A DNA stretch of 5,107 nucleotides from an uncultured Porphyromonadaceae bacterium. GTDB lineage: Bacteria; Bacteroidota; Bacteroidia; Bacteroidales; CAMTPD01. A model generated the notes under the pieces. The model ran no database searches. It saw only the letters and a program-made list of their open reading frames with translations, and had not been told where the DNA came from. Below are positions 1 through 5,107 of the stretch, in pieces (within the stretch, counting starts at the first letter, position 1; every line of letters begins with the position of its first letter). The position numbers and the translations under genes were made by a program. The DNA lies in contig CAMTPD010000172.1 in the NCBI GenBank assembly GCA_947074265.1, positions 1 to 5,107 on the forward strand, read 5' to 3'.

Positions 1-26
1 CTTAAAATAATAAAGATTAGATTGCA

Positions 27-611
27 ATGAAAGATCAAGAAAATGTAAATCAGGAAGAGTTGATTAATAACAACGAAGAAGTAGCTACTGAAGGAGCGAC
101 AAATGTACAGTCTGAAGCGGAAAACTTGTCCGAATCAGCATCAATTGCTGACAATGTGTCGGCAGAGATTGAAATGCTACAAAATAAAGTTGCAGAAATG
201 AACGATTCTCATCTTCGTTTGATGGCCGAATACGATAACTATCGTAAAAGAACAATCCGCGAAAAAGCAGAACTTATCAAATCAGGAGGAGAGGGCGTAC
301 TAATAAACTTATTACCTGTAGTTGATGATTTTGAAAGAGCATTAGCAAACATTCAGAATGCAGAAGATTTAAAAGCTATATCTGAAGGGATCGAGCTTAT
401 CTATAATAAATTTATCAGCTTCTTGTCTCATCAAGGTGTAAAACCTATCGAAGCAAAAGATGTTGATTTTGATACTGAGCTATGTGAAGCTATTGCAACA
501 ATTCCGGCTCCGGCTCCAGAAATGAAGGGTAAAGTTATTGACTGCGTACAGACAGGATACACTTTGCATGAGAAAGTGATTCGTCACGCTAAAGTTGTTG
601 TTGCAGAATAA
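27..611 (+). CDS. grpE: GrpE, nucleotide exchange factor of DnaK (Hsp70)
   Basis: GrpE is a cytoplasmic homodimer that opens the DnaK nucleotide-binding domain to release ADP, resetting the chaperone cycle. The 194-residue product is close to the usual length (E. coli GrpE is about 197). It shows the family order: a variable, acidic, Asn/Glu-rich N-terminal tail (about 1-44), a long heptad-rich helix for the dimer coiled coil (about 45-105) holding [13 protein letters not shown] (63-75) and [12 protein letters not shown] (95-106), then the C-terminal beta domain (about 137-194) with G-V-K-P-I and [17 protein letters not shown]. The FDxxxHEA-like stretch reads F-D-T-E-L-C-E-A, with Cys153 where His is common. 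The ATG at 27 is the first start and suits the length; no clear Shine-Dalgarno is seen. Only 26 bases precede it, so any promoter lies outside. It ends in tandem TAA TAA just before dnaJ. Confidence 0.97.
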   Translation: MKDQENVNQEELINNNEEVATEGATNVQSEAENLSESASIADNVSAEIEMLQNKVAEMNDSHLRLMAEYDNYRKRTIREKAELIKSGGEGVLINLLPVVDDFERALANIQNAEDLKAISEGIELIYNKFISFLSHQGVKPIEAKDVDFDTELCEAIATIPAPAPEMKGKVIDCVQTGYTLHEKVIRHAKVVVAE

Positions 612-612
612 T

Positions 613-620
613 AAGGAGGT
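613..620 (+). promoter_or_regulatory. Strong Shine-Dalgarno site for dnaJ
   Basis: The bases AAGGAGGT form an almost complete complement to the 16S rRNA tail. They lie directly after the grpE stop and 11 bases before the dnaJ ATG at 632, a slightly long spacing. The site fixes the dnaJ start. No comparable motif precedes grpE, menF, menD or the two minus-strand genes, which fits the general scarcity of Shine-Dalgarno sites in Bacteroidota, so this one stands out. It probably secures efficient independent initiation on dnaJ within the grpE-dnaJ transcript. Confidence 0.8.
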
Positions 621-631
621 CACAAAATAGA

Positions 632-1801
632 ATGAGCAAAAGAGATTATTACGAAGTGCTGGGTGTATCAAAAGATGCATCAGCCGATGAAATAAAAAAA
701 GCATATAGAAAAAAGGCAATTCAGTTTCACCCAGATAGAAATCCGGATGATAAAGAAGCTGAAGAGAACTTTAAAGAAGCCGCAGAGGCTTATGACGTAT
801 TGAGCGATCAAAACAAGAAAGCTCGTTACGATCAATTTGGTCATGCCGGTATGGGCGGTGCTGCTAGTGGCGGTGGTCCTGGCGGTTTTGGCGGAGCAGG
901 TGGTTTCTCTATGGACGACATCTTCTCTCAATTTGGAGATATCTTTGGTGGTCACTTTGGCGGCTTCGGTGGTTTTGGTGGCGGACAACGTGGCGGCGGT
1001 GGTCGTCGTGTAAACCGCGGATCAGACCTACGTGTAAAAGTGAAGCTTACACTAAAAGAAATTGCTACAGGTGTAGAAAAGAAAATCAAAGTAAAGAAAT
1101 ACATTGCTTGTACGTCTTGTAATGGTACGGGTGCCGATGGTGGTACGGCTTACGAGTCTTGTACAACTTGTCATGGTACAGGTTCGGTAACGAAGATTGC
1201 AAATACAATTCTTGGTCAAATGCAAACTTCGGCTCCGTGTCCTACTTGTCATGGTGAAGGTAAAATCATAACAAAGAAATGCTCACACTGTAACGGTGAA
1301 GGCATTGTACGCGATGAAGAAGTAATTACAATCAACATTCCTGCCGGAGTTGCCGAAGGTATGCAACTTTCGATGTCTGGTAAAGGTAATGCTGCTCGTC
1401 ATGGTGGTGTAAATGGTGACTTGCTTATCCTGATAGAGGAAGAGCCACATCCAGAATTGATTCGTGATGAGAATGACTTGATTTATAATTTGTTGTTGAG
1501 CTTCCCAACTGCTGCAATGGGTGGTACGGTTGAAGTTCCTACAATTGATGGTCGTGCTAAGATTAAAATCGAACCAGGTACGCAACCGGGTAAGATGCTT
1601 CGTCTACGCAATAAGGGTATTCCTTCGATTAATGGATACGGAACAGGCGACATTATTGTAAATGTTAGCGTTTATGTTCCTGAAAACTTGACAGAATCAG
1701 AAAAGAAAACACTTACCGGTCTTGAAAATGCTTCGAATTTCCAGCCTTCAAAATCTGTGAAAGAGAAGATCTTCAAGAAGTTTAGAAGTTTCTTTGATTG
1801 A
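632..1801 (+). CDS. dnaJ: DnaJ (Hsp40), type I J-domain co-chaperone
   Basis: DnaJ delivers unfolded clients to DnaK and stimulates its ATPase in the cytoplasm. The 389-residue product has every part of a type I (class A) J-protein. The J domain (about 3-70) carries the H-P-D motif at 33-35. A Gly/Phe-rich linker follows (about 70-124), unusually glycine-dense, encoded by a run of GGT/GGC codons. The zinc-binding domain has four C-x-x-C-x-G-x-G repeats starting at Cys160, Cys177, Cys203 and Cys217, all eight cysteines intact. The substrate-binding beta domains and dimerisation tail run from about 225 to 389, including P-A-G-V-A-E-G-M and D-G-D-L-L-like segments. The ATG at 632 follows a strong ribosome binding site and grpE ends at 611, so the two are almost certainly cotranscribed. 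dnaK is not adjacent, and no CIRCE-type heat-shock operator is visible. A hairpin starting ten bases after the stop ends the unit. Confidence 0.98.
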   Translation: MSKRDYYEVLGVSKDASADEIKKAYRKKAIQFHPDRNPDDKEAEENFKEAAEAYDVLSDQNKKARYDQFGHAGMGGAASGGGPGGFGGAGGFSMDDIFSQFGDIFGGHFGGFGGFGGGQRGGGGRRVNRGSDLRVKVKLTLKEIATGVEKKIKVKKYIACTSCNGTGADGGTAYESCTTCHGTGSVTKIANTILGQMQTSAPCPTCHGEGKIITKKCSHCNGEGIVRDEEVITINIPAGVAEGMQLSMSGKGNAARHGGVNGDLLILIEEEPHPELIRDENDLIYNLLLSFPTAAMGGTVEVPTIDGRAKIKIEPGTQPGKMLRLRNKGIPSINGYGTGDIIVNVSVYVPENLTESEKKTLTGLENASNFQPSKSVKEKIFKKFRSFFD

Positions 1802-1810
1802 TACAAAATA

Positions 1811-1846
1811 AAAACGGGAATCTGATTTAATTCAGATTCCCGTTTT
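1811..1846. terminator. Perfect 15-bp hairpin, likely bidirectional intrinsic terminator
   Basis: Arms at 1811-1825 (AAAACGGGAATCTGA) and 1832-1846 are exact reverse complements around the six-base loop TTTAAT. On the plus strand the stem ends in TTTT and follows the dnaJ TGA by nine bases. On the minus strand it also ends in TTTT, continues into a T-rich stretch, and lies 44 bases after the stop of the 71-residue gene. It sits between two convergent units and has the shape to stop transcription from either side. The U-tracts are only four bases uninterrupted, so efficiency is uncertain. Confidence 0.85.
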
Positions 1847-1890
1847 CATTTGTGTTGATCTTGAATGTGTTTCTAAAAGAAACGCTTGTT

Positions 1891-2106
1891 TCAATGGTAT
1901 CTTACACGGTATACGTGCAACGGATCCGAAACAAATAAAGGCTTTTCCGCTATAGAATCGTCAATGATATATGCATTGAGAGCCTCATATCCATTTCCTT
2001 GTTCTGTTAAATATTTTGTAGCTTCAATCTCTGCGTCAATTTGATTATCTGCATATACAATTAGATATGCACGTTTTACATTTTCAATAAGTACTTTTGC
2101 ATCCAT
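1891..2106 (-). CDS. Small protein of unknown function (71 residues)
   Basis: I do not recognise this family. The 71-residue product has no signal peptide, membrane segment, cysteine or obvious catalytic motif, so it is probably a small soluble cytoplasmic protein. The residue pattern suggests an amphipathic start, a beta strand (K-R-A-Y-L-I-V-Y-A, about 11-19), an acidic helix (about 22-36), then two more short strands (around N-A-Y-I-I-D-D and the ending V-Y-R-V-R-Y-H), compatible with a small alpha/beta fold; this is inference. It starts with ATG at 2106, 36 bases after the GNAT gene stop on the same strand. No -7 promoter box lies in that gap, so the two are probably cotranscribed. No Shine-Dalgarno is seen. 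The only minus-strand gene candidate in this stretch, it ends 44 bases before the shared terminator hairpin. It could be a lineage-specific accessory of the acetyltransferase or an unrelated passenger. Confidence 0.65.
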   Translation of the reverse strand: MDAKVLIENVKRAYLIVYADNQIDAEIEATKYLTEQGNGYEALNAYIIDDSIAEKPLFVSDPLHVYRVRYH

Positions 2107-2142
2107 AGTCTGATAGATTAATATAAGGTTTGAGATTGAGAC

Positions 2143-2682
2143 TTATCTCTTAAAAAACTCTTTTGGATAAATAATACTTCCTTTTACATTCTGCAAAGCA
2201 TCTTTTTCGAGCTCAAGTCCCATAAAATACATATCCGGCATATCAAATGGACTTTTATATCCCAGCTCAGATGCCGGAATATAGCCATATTTAGGAAAGA
2301 AATCCTCCATTCCCAATAAAAATATTGCTTTAAAACCTAATTTCTTTGCAATTTCATGACCTGTATGCATCAATTCTGTAGCTATACCCATATGTTGGTA
2401 CTCTGGATCAACAACAATGTGCGTTAGAGCTAGTGTGTCAAACACTTTGTTGGAATCTATAATTTTAATGCGAACAAACATAACGTAGCCTACAATCGTA
2501 TCGTTCAGGATCGCAACCAAGGCGAGGTGCTTTTCATAGGCTTCACTTTGGCGCAAACGCTCAATTTGCTCCTCTTCGTTATGCGTACTCATTTTACTGT
2601 GTTTGTACGCTAAATGAATAATCTTAGAGATTTGTCTAAAATCGTCGGCCTGTTCTTTTCGAATGATTAATCCTTTTATCAT
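2143..2682 (-). CDS. GNAT family N-acetyltransferase, YhbS-like
   Basis: This predicted acetyltransferase would move the acetyl group of acetyl-CoA to an amine on a small molecule or protein; the substrate cannot be read from sequence. From the ATG at 2682 it has 179 residues. It shows the GNAT order: an N-terminal strand with I-I-R-K-E-Q-A-D-D (6-14), strand beta-4 ending in I-V-V-D-P-E-Y (89-95), and the acetyl-CoA pyrophosphate loop Q-H-M-G-I-A (96-101), matching Q/R-x-x-G-x-G/A. The downstream G-F-K-A-I-F-L-L-G, F-F-P-K-Y-G-Y, P-A-S and final G-S-I-I-Y-P-K-E-F resemble the YhbS-type (COG3153) subgroup as I remember it. A GTG at 2691 would add three residues (M-T-V), but ATG is preferred. 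It is transcribed away from the men operon and followed by the 71-residue gene. Function in metabolism is unassigned; the family call is firm, the subgroup less so. Confidence 0.9.
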   Translation of the reverse strand: MIKGLIIRKEQADDFRQISKIIHLAYKHSKMSTHNEEEQIERLRQSEAYEKHLALVAILNDTIVGYVMFVRIKIIDSNKVFDTLALTHIVVDPEYQHMGIATELMHTGHEIAKKLGFKAIFLLGMEDFFPKYGYIPASELGYKSPFDMPDMYFMGLELEKDALQNVKGSIIYPKEFFKR

Positions 2683-2763
2683 AACAGTCACATCTTTAAG
2701 TATATATAGAACAATGAGGTTTTTTATATAGTTGTGTATTGATGTAACTTATGCAAACAACCT

Positions 2764-2805
2764 GCGGTTTTTTAAGTTTTGAGGATAATACTCTTAAAAA
2801 AACGC
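2764..2805. repeat. Imperfect inverted repeat, 13-base arms, upstream of the -7 box
   Basis: The arms GCGGTTTTTTAAG (2764-2776) and CTTAAAAAAACGC (2793-2805) pair at 12 of 13 positions around a 16-base centre that is AT-rich. The repeat occupies the place where the -33 region of the men promoter would be and ends two bases before the -7 box. Both its location and the lack of a T-run outside the stem favour an operator over a terminator. No regulator gene is adjacent to name as a partner, and poly-A/T tracts form part of the match. Confidence 0.5.
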
Positions 2806-2850
2806 TGTAAATTTGAGGTTCTTAGGCAAAACATATTTAAGTTTTACAGC
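2804..2850. repeat. 8-bp inverted repeat GCTGTAAA / TTTACAGC flanking the predicted start of transcription
   Basis: GCTGTAAA at 2804-2811 and TTTACAGC at 2843-2850 are exact reverse complements separated by 31 bases. The left arm overlaps the -7 box; the right arm ends three bases before the thioesterase ATG. Because the left arm would lie upstream of the transcript start, an RNA hairpin is unlikely and a DNA-binding dyad is the more natural reading. At eight bases in AT-rich DNA it may be chance. Confidence 0.35.
2808..2815 (+). promoter_or_regulatory. Bacteroidota-type -7 promoter box before the men operon
   Basis: TAAATTTG matches the Bacteroidota primary sigma factor -7 consensus TAnnTTTG exactly. 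It would start transcription near 2822, giving a leader of about 30 bases before the ATG at 2854. The best upstream -33 candidate, TTTG at 2778-2781, sits 26 bases away, more than the usual 19-21, so the -33 part is weak or replaced by an activator. The box overlaps the arms of two inverted repeats. It lies inside the longer TTG-started reading frame and so argues against that start. Confidence 0.5.
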
Positions 2851-2853
2851 AGC

Positions 2854-3270
2854 ATGATAAATCGAAACTCTACATCAGACGAGATTAACTCTATGATGAA
2901 GGATACTGTAATAGATCATTTAGGAATTGAGTTTACAGAAATTGGCGACAACAGAATTGTGGCAACAATGCCTGTTGATAAAAGAACGGTACAACCGGCA
3001 CGGATTCTTCACGGCGGAGCAACTTTATTGTTGGCCGAAACTGTGGCAGGGTTAGGATCGCAGCGATTATGTAACTCTAGCGAAGAGTGTAGAGGTATTC
3101 AAGTAAGCGGAAGTCATATCTCTTCTGTACGCGAAGGTGTTGTTAAAGCTGTAGGTACGTTGGTACATAAAGGAAAATCTACACATATATGGAATATCGA
3201 TGCGTTTTCAGCATCGGGAAAATTAGTGTCTTCTGTGCGAGTAACGAATAGTATATTACACAAGAGATGA
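2854..3270 (+). CDS. menI: Hotdog-fold thioesterase, probable 1,4-dihydroxy-2-naphthoyl-CoA hydrolase
   Basis: This PaaI/YdiI-type hotdog thioesterase probably hydrolyses DHNA-CoA to 1,4-dihydroxy-2-naphthoate and CoA, the step before prenylation in menaquinone synthesis. From the ATG at 2854 it has 138 residues, close to the 136 of E. coli YdiI/MenI. The core motif R-I-L-H-G-G-A-T-L-L-L-A-E-T-V-A-G (50-66) carries the H-G-G turn at 53-55 and Glu62, equivalent to the YdiI catalytic glutamate (Glu63). The segment before it (H-L-G-I-E-F-T-E, M-P-V-D-K-R-T-V-Q-P) is also typical. A longer frame from a TTG at 2779 would add 25 basic residues, but that stretch contains a promoter -7 box and lies beyond the family length, so it is rejected. 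The stop overlaps the menF start as ATGA. The family call is firm; the substrate is inferred mostly from the operon with menF and menD. Confidence 0.88.
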   Translation: MINRNSTSDEINSMMKDTVIDHLGIEFTEIGDNRIVATMPVDKRTVQPARILHGGATLLLAETVAGLGSQRLCNSSEECRGIQVSGSHISSVREGVVKAVGTLVHKGKSTHIWNIDAFSASGKLVSSVRVTNSILHKR

Positions 3271-4379
3271 TATTGGATAGTCAGAAGTTTATAGGTTTAG
3301 ATGGCTTAATAGGAAGTAAAGTTAGTTTTGCTTTATTTAGACTTCCCGGAGAGTCGGATTTTAAATTGATCGTACAGGAAAATGGAGAGCCCACACAGTT
3401 GAATGCTTATGAAGAAATCTCTTTTGAAGCCGGCTTTGTTGTCGCTCCATTTGCTGTAACAAGTTCGAATCCGATATTTTTGATTCATCCAGATGTTTAT
3501 TTGGATAGTGATGCTCTGATTTCAGAATATTTGAAAGCAAATACTTGTCAAGTATCCTCTGTATATGAAAGCAGTTCAAAGCATGAACATTCGGTAGCAA
3601 AGTCTCGATATAATCAAGTGTTCGACTCTTTTAATAAAGAACTTCACAATAGAACATTCGATAAACTTGTGCTGTCAAGGAATTTTACAATTGATAAACC
3701 TGAAGGGTTTTCATGGCGAGAAAATTTGTTGCGTGCAGGCTTATTATATTCCGATGCTTTTGTATATCTATTTTATACACCCGCTACTGGTTGCTGGATG
3801 GGGGCTACTCCTGAAATTTTATTATCAGCAAAAGAGGGTGTTTATACTACGGTAGCCCTTGCCGGAACGATGAAAAGCGGAATATGTATTAAGCCCGAAT
3901 GGAATACAAAAAATAGGGGAGAGCAGCATGTTGTGGTGCGTTATATGCGCGAATGTATTCGTGCTTTTTCGGATAGATATGAAGAGTTTGGCCCGGATAC
4001 AGTCAAGGCCGGAGATTTAATTCATCTAAAAAGTACGTTTCACTTCAAAGCCGCAGAAAACCTCTCTTTAGGCAAACTATTGTCTAAGTTTCATCCTACG
4101 CCTGCAGTTTGTGGCTTGCCTAAAGAAAAAGCTTATCGATTCATTATTGAAAATGAAGGGTATAATCGCGCATATTATTCAGGGTTTCTTGGTCCTGTAA
4201 TGGGCAAAGAATCTGTCAATGTGTATGTGAATTTACGCTGTATGCACGAAAATGGGAGTAAGCTTACATTATATGCAGGAGGTGGTATCTTACCACAATC
4301 TGAAGTTGCTGACGAGTGGCAAGAAACAGAAAATAAATTGCAAACGATGTTGCGCCTATTGGTCAAGTCGGATTATTAA
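3267..4379 (+). CDS. menF: Isochorismate synthase, menaquinone type
   Basis: MenF isomerises chorismate to isochorismate, committing it to menaquinone; the enzyme is cytoplasmic and Mg2+-dependent. The 370-residue product carries the chorismate-binding domain over about 105-365: K-L-V-L-S-R (133-138) with Lys133 in the place of the general base, G-A-T-P-E (179-183) with Glu183 as general acid (spaced 50 residues apart, as Lys147 and Glu197 are in EntC), A-L-A-G-T (197-201), G-E-Q (218-220) aligning with the Mg2+ glutamate region, H-L-K-S-T-F (253-258), H-P-T-P-A-V-C-G-L-P (276-285), and A-G-G-G-I (337-341) followed by E-W-Q-E-T-E-N-K. The first 100 residues are the variable N-terminal part. 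Lys133 favours isochorismate synthase over anthranilate or ADC synthase, and adjacent menD rules out a siderophore role. The ATG overlaps the thioesterase stop by four bases, implying translational coupling; the TAA abuts the menD ATG. Confidence 0.95.
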   Translation: MILDSQKFIGLDGLIGSKVSFALFRLPGESDFKLIVQENGEPTQLNAYEEISFEAGFVVAPFAVTSSNPIFLIHPDVYLDSDALISEYLKANTCQVSSVYESSSKHEHSVAKSRYNQVFDSFNKELHNRTFDKLVLSRNFTIDKPEGFSWRENLLRAGLLYSDAFVYLFYTPATGCWMGATPEILLSAKEGVYTTVALAGTMKSGICIKPEWNTKNRGEQHVVVRYMRECIRAFSDRYEEFGPDTVKAGDLIHLKSTFHFKAAENLSLGKLLSKFHPTPAVCGLPKEKAYRFIIENEGYNRAYYSGFLGPVMGKESVNVYVNLRCMHENGSKLTLYAGGGILPQSEVADEWQETENKLQTMLRLLVKSDY

Positions 4380-5060
4380 ATGCAAATAGTTATGTATTCA
4401 GATAAGAAAAATATATTAGAGCTTGTAGCTCTACTCATTAAGTTTGGTGTTAAGCATATTGTATTATCTCCAGGTTCTCGAAATGCGCCTTTGATTCATA
4501 CATTAACACATCATCCATTTTTTAAATGCTATACGGTAGTCGATGAGCGAAGTGCAGGATATTTTGCTTTGGGCTTAATAATGAAGCATCAATCTCCGGT
4601 TGCAGTATGTTGTACCTCTGGTACGGCTATGCTGAATTATTCATCAGCTGTGGCAGAAGCCTTTTACCAACAACTCCCATTGTTGGTTATTTCGGCAGAT
4701 AGACAACAGATGTGGATAGGTCAGAATGATGGACAAACGCTTCCGCAGCCAGGAGCTTTTGGTAGTCTGGTTCATAAATGTGTACAATTAACGGAAGTAA
4801 ATAATGAAGAAGACGTATGGTATTGCAATCGTTTAATCAACGAAGCTTTACTTTGTCTTACAGCCGAGAATAAAGGGCCGGTACATATTAATATTCAATT
4901 AGGAGAGCCGCTTTATAATTTTACGATTAAGGAACTGCCGGATGTGCGAAAGGTTGTGCGCCGACAAGCATACAACGATCTTGACATTGCAGATTATAGT
5001 CTTGCTTGGAATAAATCACATAAGCGTATAATTCTAGTAGGACAGTTACTGCCGGGCAAC
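4380..5060 (+). CDS. menD: MenD, SEPHCHC synthase, 3' part missing
   Basis: MenD is a thiamine-diphosphate enzyme that decarboxylates 2-oxoglutarate and adds the product to isochorismate, giving SEPHCHC. Only 227 genuine codons are present, out of roughly 550-580 in the family. They cover the N-terminal pyrimidine-binding domain: S-P-G-S-R-N-A-P (30-37), D-E-R-S-A-G (55-60) with the cofactor-activating Glu56 (Glu55 in E. coli), T-S-G-T-A (79-83), I-S-A-D-R (104-108), D-G-Q-T-L-P-Q-P-G (117-125) and G-P-V-H-I-N (166-171), then the start of the central domain. The C-terminal domain that binds the diphosphate and Mg2+ is absent because the contig ends. The ATG abuts the menF stop; a second ATG at 4392 (M-Y-S-D-K-K-N) matches remembered Bacteroides N-termini and may be the true start. 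The frame stays open through 5061-5107, but that part is sequencing adapter and its 15 extra residues are not protein. Confidence 0.95.
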
Positions 5061-5107
5061 AGATCGGAAGAGCACACGTCTGAACTCCAGTCACTCCGGA
5101 GAATCTC
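5061..5107 (+). other. Illumina TruSeq adapter contamination at the contig end
   Basis: From 5061 the sequence is synthetic. AGATCGGAAGAGC (5061-5073) is the universal start of the TruSeq adapter, and 5061-5094 matches the full 34-base Read 1 adapter ending in CCAGTCAC. Bases 5095-5102 (TCCGGAGA) are an eight-base i7 index, which I recall as D702. Bases 5103-5107 (ATCTC) begin the P7 segment. The leading A is probably the A-tail of library ligation, so genomic sequence ends at 5060. In the menD frame it translates to [11 protein letters not shown], a peptide known as an artefact in protein databases. It should be masked and carries no biology. Confidence 0.99.

Noticed and set aside
1..26. 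Promoter or heat-shock operator (CIRCE) before grpE
   Set aside because: Only 26 AT-rich bases are available and none form the CIRCE inverted repeat or a -7 box.
480..719. Open minus-strand frame across the grpE/dnaJ junction
   Set aside because: It lies opposite two unmistakable genes and their ribosome binding site, and its product has no family resemblance.
839..1003. GGT/GGC-rich stretch as a tandem DNA repeat
   Set aside because: It is the codon signature of the normal Gly/Phe-rich linker of DnaJ; the units are irregular and no repeat period stands out.
680..1585. Three minus-strand frames (680-988, 1052-1252, 1283-1585) opposite dnaJ
   Set aside because: They are shadows of dnaJ; their Thr/Arg/Ser-rich products mirror the glycine and cysteine codons of the coding strand.
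1869..1892. Alternating GTTTC/GAAAC short inverted repeats next to the stop of the 71-residue gene, with TTTT on the minus strand
   Set aside because: The stems are only five or six A/T-rich pairs and overlap the stop codon; the strong hairpin at 1811-1846 explains termination better.
2683..2691. GTG start adding three residues to the acetyltransferase
   Set aside because: An ATG three codons later is the stronger start codon and fits the family N-terminus; the difference is trivial either way.
2692..2780. Promoter for the minus-strand GNAT gene (TTTG at 2757-2754 with TATATAAA further on)
   Set aside because: The downstream element does not match TAnnTTTG and the spacing is 23 bases, so I could not support a specific site, although a promoter must lie here or nearby.
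3361..3855. Frames at 3361-3600 (minus) and 3667-3855 (plus) within menF, plus 4175-4366 (minus)
   Set aside because: All lie inside the intact isochorismate synthase gene and lack starts, motifs or spacing that would support overlap coding.
5061..5107. Fifteen extra in-frame residues after MenD residue 227
   Set aside because: They are the translation of Illumina adapter and index, not a MenD extension.

Overview
This window reads as a chromosomal contig end from a member of the Bacteroidales (Bacteroidota). The reasons are the grpE-dnaJ pair without dnaK, the GrpE C-terminus ([11 protein letters not shown]) and the MenD N-terminus ([16 protein letters not shown]), which resemble Bacteroides-type proteins as I remember them. 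A Bacteroidota-style -7 box (TAnnTTTG) before the men genes and AT-rich, mostly Shine-Dalgarno-poor gene starts fit too. Genus cannot be settled by eye.

Layout: (1) 27-1801, + strand: grpE then dnaJ, the nucleotide exchange factor and J-protein of the Hsp70 system, 20 bases apart with a strong ribosome binding site between them. (2) 1811-1846: a perfect 15-bp hairpin between convergent genes, probably a two-way terminator. (3) 1891-2682, - strand: a GNAT acetyltransferase followed by a 71-residue protein of unknown function. (4) 2692-2853: a divergent intergenic region with a -7 promoter box and overlapping dyad symmetries. (5) 2854-5060, + strand: a tightly packed menaquinone operon made of a hotdog thioesterase (probable DHNA-CoA hydrolase), isochorismate synthase menF (4-base ATGA overlap) and the first 227 codons of menD (no gap after menF). 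(6) 5061-5107: not biological; this is Illumina TruSeq adapter with an 8-base index, left on the contig end and read in frame by menD.

In the men operon, MenF makes isochorismate from chorismate and MenD joins it to 2-oxoglutarate to give SEPHCHC. The thioesterase would act several steps later, releasing 1,4-dihydroxy-2-naphthoate from its CoA ester. The remaining men genes would be expected beyond the contig end. The organism thus appears to use the o-succinylbenzoate route to menaquinone.

I see no novel system here. The most important observation is the adapter contamination, which creates a false C-terminus for MenD. The next most useful are the dyad-rich promoter region before the men operon, which also decides the thioesterase start, and the uncharacterised 71-residue protein.
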